Positions 59,476 to 64,000 of a stretch of 64,000 nt of DNA are shown one piece after another (the first letter of the stretch is position 1; each line of letters starts with the position of its first letter). The notes under the pieces were generated by a model. That model did no database searches, was not told the DNA's origin, and worked only from the letters and a program-made list of their open reading frames with translations. The DNA is taken from contig NZ_CP049298.1 in NCBI RefSeq assembly GCF_011058315.1, positions 992,001-1,056,000 on the forward strand, written 5' to 3'. The stretch is from Chryseobacterium sp. POL2 (lineage in GTDB: Bacteria > Bacteroidota > Bacteroidia > Flavobacteriales > Weeksellaceae). The position numbers and the translations under genes are program-made.

Positions 59476-60495
59476 TTAATTGGTTCTGGTTTCCAAATAT
59501 TTTTGCCATTTCCAAGTCGTTCTCAACGCTTCTTCTAGCGAAGTATCAGCTTTCCAATTGAGTTCTTTTTCAGCTTTATCCGCATTAGCATAAGCAATTG
59601 TAATATCGCCTGCTCTACGATCACATACTTGATAAGGAACTTCCACATTATTCGCAGATTCAAAAGCTTTAACAACTTCCAAAACCGACGAACCTTTGCC
59701 AGTTCCTAGATTATAAACATCAATAAGTGTTTCTTCCGATGAAGCAAGCAATTTTTTGAGGGCCGCCACATGGGCTTTTGCTAAGTCAACAACATAGATA
59801 TAATCGCGCACTGCGGTACCATCTTCCGTAGGATAATCATTACCCCAAATGCTTAGTTTTTCTCTAATTTTTGCAGCAGTCTGCGTTACATAGGGAACCA
59901 AATTATTAGGAACACCAATTGGCAATTCGCCTAATTTTGCAGTTGGATGCGCACCAATAGGATTAAAGTATCTTAAAAGCGTAATTTTTTTATGATTAGC
60001 CATTGCAAAATCTTTTAGAATTTCCTCGCCCATTTGTTTGGTTTTCCCATAAACACTTTCGGGCATTTTGAGTGGCGTATTTTCATCAATTGGCATTTCG
60101 TCCGCTTGTCCATACACTGTACAAGAAGAACTAAAAATGAAATTCGAGATATTTCTATTTTTAAATTCCTGAAGAATATTAATTAAAGAAAACAAATTAT
60201 TTTCGTAATATTCCAAAGGTTTTTCCTGACTTTCGCCAACCGCTTTAAAAGCTGCAAAATTAATACAACCTTCAATATTATGTGCTTCAAAAACCTGAGA
60301 TAGTAATTCTTTTCTTCTTAAATCGAACGGATAAAAAATTGGTTTTTTGCCCGCTACTTCTTCGATATTATTTAAAATAAACTTCTCCGAATTCGACATA
60401 TCATCTACAATAACCACTTCAAAACCATTGTTCAGTAATTCAACAACGGTGTGCGATCCGATATAGCCTAATCCTCCTGTTACTAGTATTGCCAT
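59476..60495 (-). CDS. galE: UDP-glucose 4-epimerase
   Basis: A 339-residue NAD-dependent short-chain dehydrogenase that interconverts UDP-glucose and UDP-galactose. The cofactor motif is VTGGLGYIGSHTVVELL at the N-terminus; the catalytic pair is YGKTK (tyrosine and lysine) after SSSCTVYG; LRYFNPIGAHP, GTAVRDYIYVVDLAKAH and YNLGTGKGSSVLEVV are standard GalE blocks. It follows the DegT aminotransferase gene by 18 bases on the same strand, so the two probably form a unit supplying sugars for surface polysaccharide. The unit ends in the shared terminator. Confidence 0.95.
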   Translation of the reverse strand: MAILVTGGLGYIGSHTVVELLNNGFEVVIVDDMSNSEKFILNNIEEVAGKKPIFYPFDLRRKELLSQVFEAHNIEGCINFAAFKAVGESQEKPLEYYENNLFSLINILQEFKNRNISNFIFSSSCTVYGQADEMPIDENTPLKMPESVYGKTKQMGEEILKDFAMANHKKITLLRYFNPIGAHPTAKLGELPIGVPNNLVPYVTQTAAKIREKLSIWGNDYPTEDGTAVRDYIYVVDLAKAHVAALKKLLASSEETLIDVYNLGTGKGSSVLEVVKAFESANNVEVPYQVCDRRAGDITIAYANADKAEKELNWKADTSLEEALRTTWKWQKYLETRTN

Positions 60496-60513
60496 GTATT
60501 ATAATTAGTTTTT

Positions 60514-61644
60514 TTACTCTGCTGACATAAACTCCAAAACCGCTTCTGTAATATATTTCAGTTGTTCTTCATCCAACTCGGTATGCATTGGCAAAGAAAT
60601 AACCTGATCCAAAAGCTTATCGGTATTAATAAAATCAGCATCATTACTTTCTTGGTAATAAGCTTTTTGTTTTCTAAGCGCCACAGGATAATATATCATC
60701 GCTGGAATGTCTTTTTCAGCTAAGAATTTTTGAAGTTCATTGCGTTTTCCATTGGTAATTCTCAACGTATATTGGTGGAAAACATGGGACGAATTTTCAG
60801 CTTTTTGAGGCGTCAAAATATGCGGATGATTAGCGAATGCTTCGTTGTAATAATTGGCTGCCCATTGGCGCGCTTCGTTATAATTATTTAGCAACGGAAG
60901 TTTCTGTCTCAAAACAACGGCTTGGATACTGTCTAATCTTGAGTTAACACCAACTTCGTCATGATAATATCTCTCGTACATGCCATGATTCACAATACCT
61001 CTCAAGCGATGAGCAAGCTCGTCATCGTTGGTGAAAATGGCACCACCGTCACCATAACAGCCCAAATTCTTGGAAGGGAAAAATGATGTTGTACCAATAG
61101 TTCCCATTGTTCCGGATTTTTTAACAGATCCGTCAGAGAATGTATAATCTGCGCCAATTGCTTGTGCATTATCTTCGATAACATAAAGATTGTGCTCTTT
61201 AGCAATTTTTAAAATTTCTTCCATATTTGCACATTGTCCAAATAAATGCACCGGAATAATGGCTTTAGTTTTGGGCGTGATTGCTTTTTTAATTTGTTCT
61301 GGATCAATAGTAAATGTGTTATAATCTACATCCACCAAAACTGATTTTAATTTTAATAAATGAATAACTTCCACTGTTGCAGCAAAAGTAAAATCCGCTG
61401 TAATCACCTCATCACCTTCTTTAAGGTCCAATGCCATCAACGCAATTTGTAGAGCATCTGTACCATTAGCACAAGGAATGACGTGTTTTACATCAAGATA
61501 ATTTTCTAAATCAGATTGGAAAAATTTGACCTCTGGTCCATTAATAAACGCTGCGGAGTTCATTACATTGATAACAGCGTTGTCCACTTCATTTTTTATT
61601 TTATAATATTGACTTTGAAGGTCAACCATTTGAATTTTTTTCAT
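60514..61644 (-). CDS. DegT/DnrJ/EryC1/StrS family sugar aminotransferase
   Basis: A 376-residue PLP enzyme that transfers an amino group to a keto-sugar nucleotide in surface-polysaccharide synthesis. The PLP-binding lysine is in SFFPSKNLGCYGDGG (about residues 182-196); other family blocks are CANGTDALQIALMAL, VHLFGQCANMEEI, VIEDNAQAIGADY and NSRLDSIQAVVLRQKLP. Close relatives act on UDP-linked 3- or 4-keto-sugars; the exact substrate cannot be read. It is directly upstream of galE (18 bases). No Wzx, Wzy or glycosyltransferase gene is in the window, so the rest of the pathway must lie elsewhere. Confidence 0.92.
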   Translation of the reverse strand: MKKIQMVDLQSQYYKIKNEVDNAVINVMNSAAFINGPEVKFFQSDLENYLDVKHVIPCANGTDALQIALMALDLKEGDEVITADFTFAATVEVIHLLKLKSVLVDVDYNTFTIDPEQIKKAITPKTKAIIPVHLFGQCANMEEILKIAKEHNLYVIEDNAQAIGADYTFSDGSVKKSGTMGTIGTTSFFPSKNLGCYGDGGAIFTNDDELAHRLRGIVNHGMYERYYHDEVGVNSRLDSIQAVVLRQKLPLLNNYNEARQWAANYYNEAFANHPHILTPQKAENSSHVFHQYTLRITNGKRNELQKFLAEKDIPAMIYYPVALRKQKAYYQESNDADFINTDKLLDQVISLPMHTELDEEQLKYITEAVLEFMSAE

Positions 61645-61714
61645 AACGAAAACTTTGATTTTGTAAATTTAAGCTTAATTTAGTTCTTATAAAAAAATAA
61701 GCAGTCATAAATCT

Positions 61715-63310
61715 ATGAAAAAAATCTTTACAACCTTGATGTTTGGCGGACTTATATTCGCGCAAGCACAGCAGACAGAATTGGTTTTTGTCTTTTTCAA
61801 GGATAAACCCAACAAAGCAAGTTTCTATGCCAATCCACTTTCAGAATTGTCACAGAAATCTTTGGATCGTAGGACTCAAAAATCGATTGCACTTAACGAT
61901 CAAGATGCGCCAATTGAAGCAAGCTATATTCAGAATGTCAAGAATTTAGGTTTTACAGTAACTGATTATTCCAAATGGTTAAATGGTGTCGCCATTAACG
62001 CAACGCCTGCACAGATCCAAACTTTACAATCTCAACCTTACGTTTCGCATGTGGAATCTTTTGTAAGAAATCCTTCTGGCAGTCAAAAAGCTTTAGCAGA
62101 TCGACCTAACAAATGGAAAAATATGAGTGCCAACAAAACCAATTTTAATTATGGTGAAGCAACTGCACAAATAAACCAAATCAACCTGAAACCATTACAC
62201 ATTGCAGGTTACACCGGCACAGGAATCGACATTGCAGTTATTGACACCGGCTTCCCTACTGTAAACACGGGAAGTGCTTTCAAAAGATTAAGAGATAATA
62301 ATCAAATAAAAGGAAGCTATAACTTTGTTTCTAAAAATAATGACATCTACAATACCGCGCTAAATCCTCATGGTAGTATTTGCCTTGGGACAATTGGCGG
62401 ATACATTCAGAATCAATTTGTAGGTTCTGCGCCAGATGCTAATTTTTATCTTTATGTCTCAGAAAATGACGATGTCGAAATTCCAGAAGAACAACTTTAT
62501 TGGATAGAAGCAGCGGAAGAAGCCGACAGAAAAGGTGTAGATCTTATTACAACCTCTTTGGGATATTATATTTTCGATGACAGTCGCTATGACTACACCT
62601 ATGCGGATATGAATGGGACGACAACTTTTATAGCTCGTGGTGCCCAAATCGCTTTCGAGAAAGGTATATTCATCAATTTTGCTGCTGGCAACGAGGGGAA
62701 TAATGACTGGCATTACATCATCACACCAGCAGATAATGCTAAAGTATTTTCGATTGGCGCTGCAGATCAATTTGGTGGTATGGCGACATTTTCTTCTTAC
62801 GGCCCCAATTCCGCAGGCGTTATAAAACCTGATGCTTGCGCACGTGGGCTCTTTACAGCAACTGTTCTTAACAATGATGTTACAGAAGCTAGTGGCACCT
62901 CTCTAGCCAATCCGTTGGCCGCAGGTGGCGTTGCTTCTCTTTTGCAAGCACTTCCAAAAAGTGTCAATTTGGTAGATGTACAAAATAAACTTCGTGGCAA
63001 TGCTTCGCTGGCTAATACGCCAACAGATCAAGAAGGTTATGGCATTCTTAATTTCGGAAAAACTTATAACCAATTTTTAGCAACCGAGAATATTAAAACA
63101 ACTAACTTTAGCATCTATCCCAACCCTGCCAAAGGTTTTATTGAAGTAAAATCAAGTGACAAAATACAATCAATCCAAATTTATGATAATATCGGTCGAT
63201 TAATTTTAACTTCAAAATCTTCGAAAATTGATGTTTCTACATTAGAAAACGCAGTTTATTATCTAAAAATAAATGACAATACGAAAGTTGAAAAGTTCAT
63301 TAAAAACTAA
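61715..63310 (+). CDS. T9SS-secreted S8 (subtilisin-like) serine peptidase
   Basis: A 531-residue exported protease. The signal peptide (KKIFTTLMFGGLIFAQAQ) is followed by a short propeptide-like region and an S8 domain. The catalytic triad is D177 in AVIDTGFP, H219 in NPHGSICLG and S396 in EASGTSLANPLAAG; the oxyanion asparagine is N326 in AAGNEG. The DxG/HGS/GTS spacing fits the flavobacterial subset of subtilases. The final ~75 residues (FSIYPNPAKGFIEVK onward, ending VEKFIKN) are a type A T9SS sorting domain. It joins the M1 and reprolysin-like enzymes as an externally acting peptidase. A hairpin terminator follows. Confidence 0.94.
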   Translation: MKKIFTTLMFGGLIFAQAQQTELVFVFFKDKPNKASFYANPLSELSQKSLDRRTQKSIALNDQDAPIEASYIQNVKNLGFTVTDYSKWLNGVAINATPAQIQTLQSQPYVSHVESFVRNPSGSQKALADRPNKWKNMSANKTNFNYGEATAQINQINLKPLHIAGYTGTGIDIAVIDTGFPTVNTGSAFKRLRDNNQIKGSYNFVSKNNDIYNTALNPHGSICLGTIGGYIQNQFVGSAPDANFYLYVSENDDVEIPEEQLYWIEAAEEADRKGVDLITTSLGYYIFDDSRYDYTYADMNGTTTFIARGAQIAFEKGIFINFAAGNEGNNDWHYIITPADNAKVFSIGAADQFGGMATFSSYGPNSAGVIKPDACARGLFTATVLNNDVTEASGTSLANPLAAGGVASLLQALPKSVNLVDVQNKLRGNASLANTPTDQEGYGILNFGKTYNQFLATENIKTTNFSIYPNPAKGFIEVKSSDKIQSIQIYDNIGRLILTSKSSKIDVSTLENAVYYLKINDNTKVEKFIKN

Positions 63311-63315
63311 ATAGA

Positions 63316-63342
63316 AAAAGCTGTCAGAATTTGACAGCTTTT
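63316..63342. terminator. Bidirectional rho-independent terminator
   Basis: An 11-bp stem: AAAAGCTGTCA at 63316-63326 with TGACAGCTTTT at 63332-63342, between the convergent subtilase and PEP carboxylase genes. Confidence 0.9.
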
Positions 63343-63359
63343 ATTATTTAATTTTAAAA

Positions 63360-64000
63360 TTAAGCCGAATTGCGACTCGCATTGATATTTCCAAATAAAG
63401 AACGCATCACTAATTTTTCGTAAAGTGCTTTGTTATCCGGATTTTTCTGAATTTGCATCAACGCATATTGTTGAATACTTAGCAAAGGCAAAACAATTTT
63501 TTCACGAATTAGAACCGATTTTCTATTTAATGGTTCTTCCTGCATCAAAACTTTGAACCCTGTCAATTCCAACATCAAATCTTTGGAAAGATTAAATTCA
63601 TCAAAGAGAATATTCCAAAATACACCAAATTTTGGATTTTCTCGCATATAATAAGTCAATGGAAAATACGTCTTATTCATCGACATCATCGAGTTGAGCA
63701 CCAAAGTTTTGAAAAAGTCTGAGTGCTGATACAAAAGTTTAACATCATCAAATCGACCTTCTTCTTTCAACTGTTTCAAAGCGGTCCCAAATCCAAAAAA
63801 TCCAGGAACATTTTGTTTTAGTTGCGACCAAGACCCCACAAAAGGAATAGCACGTAAATCTTCGAATTTCAGTTCACCATCGGCGCCACGTTTGCTCGGG
63901 CGACTTCCGATATTGGTTTTTCCGTAATATTCCAAAGTACTCATCTCCTGCAAATAAGGCACAAACATGGGATGAGATTTCAGCTGGCTGTATTTCTCAA
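63360..64000 (-). CDS. ppc: Phosphoenolpyruvate carboxylase, C-terminal part (runs off the right edge)
   Basis: The last ~213 residues of PEP carboxylase, which fixes bicarbonate onto PEP to make oxaloacetate. The frame is open to the window edge; the nominal Met at 63968 is internal, and the bases beyond it continue in frame as EKYSQLKSHPMFVPYL. Conserved C-terminal blocks are GSRPSKRG (substrate loop), DLRAIPFVGSWSQLKQNVPGFFG and the C-terminal tail, here NINASRNSA where E. coli has a GIAAGMRNTG-type ending. The N-terminal catalytic histidine region lies outside the window. Normal position and terminator suggest an intact gene. Confidence 0.92.
   Translation of the reverse strand, partial: EKYSQLKSHPMFVPYLQEMSTLEYYGKTNIGSRPSKRGADGELKFEDLRAIPFVGSWSQLKQNVPGFFGFGTALKQLKEEGRFDDVKLLYQHSDFFKTLVLNSMMSMNKTYFPLTYYMRENPKFGVFWNILFDEFNLSKDLMLELTGFKVLMQEEPLNRKSVLIREKIVLPLLSIQQYALMQIQKNPDNKALYEKLVMRSLFGNINASRNSA

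Noticed and set aside
1-64000. tRNA, rRNA genes, CRISPR arrays, prophage or integrative element
   Set aside because: No cloverleaf-like gap, no regularly spaced direct repeats, and no integrase or phage structural genes were seen; gene content is mostly chromosomal core plus one IS.

Overview
The window reads as chromosomal DNA of a Flavobacteriia member close to Chryseobacterium/Elizabethkingia (Weeksellaceae). Support comes from AT-rich, dense coding; many -7 promoter boxes of the Bacteroidetes type (TAnnTTTG); several secreted proteins with C-terminal type IX secretion (T9SS) sorting domains; TonB-dependent receptors; and family-typical neighbours such as ftsX-DUF3098-uppP. No tRNA, rRNA or CRISPR array was found. 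Organism assignment is inference from gene content.

Layout. 1-3060 (minus): rlmN, a sterol-desaturase-type hydroxylase, a secreted protein of unknown role, and the 5' end of a polyprenyl synthetase. 3207-6802: a large GAF-domain protein facing an HD-hydrolase fused to a Pycsar-effector-type membrane domain. 6826-10500: a metallophosphoesterase fused to an outer-membrane barrel. 10551-16584 (minus): T9SS-exported M1 aminopeptidase, PBP4-type DacB, PriA. 16687-21218 (minus): small acidic protein, AEC transporter, glycosylasparaginase-cutC, proline dehydrogenase. 21331-29668: aroB, a small beta-barrel, a T9SS cargo, an EamA transporter, ribosomal protein S1, a TonB receptor. 29811-31629 (plus): MerR regulator and a helix-hairpin-helix repeat protein. 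31678-35450 (minus): rluF, truB, uppP, DUF3098, ftsX. 35793-38009: ksgA, then a complete IS3-family insertion sequence. 38022-43217 (minus): T9SS metalloprotease, lipoprotein, DUF2891 protein, acyl-CoA dehydrogenase. 43383-47100 (plus): two paralogous long-chain acyl-CoA synthetases. 47162-50766 (minus): SDR-type epimerase, CvfB-like RNA-binding protein, TonB receptor. 51161-56300: uvrA, OsmC and GNAT proteins, ahcY. 56442-59440 (plus): TMEM175 channel, idi, a PNGase F-like T9SS cargo. 59476-64000: galE and a DegT aminotransferase (minus), a T9SS subtilase (plus), and the 3' part of PEP carboxylase (minus).

Functional links. Much of the content is housekeeping: translation and RNA modification, DNA repair and replication restart, envelope synthesis. 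A second theme is digestion of external protein and glycoprotein: three T9SS or surface peptidases, a PNGase F-like amidase and a Tat-exported glycosylasparaginase, which would act in sequence on N-glycans. An acyl-CoA dehydrogenase and two acyl-CoA synthetases sit together and suggest fatty-acid uptake and oxidation.

Non-coding structure is the most unusual part. There are two copies of a ~104-bp inverted-repeat element (MITE-like) in opposite orientation, three GC-rich palindromic islands in intergenic gaps, two tracts of a TCTTGAT-type heptamer repeat flanking the rluF-truB pair, and promoters so close to the start codon that ksgA, aroB, idi and one lipoprotein gene are probably leaderless.
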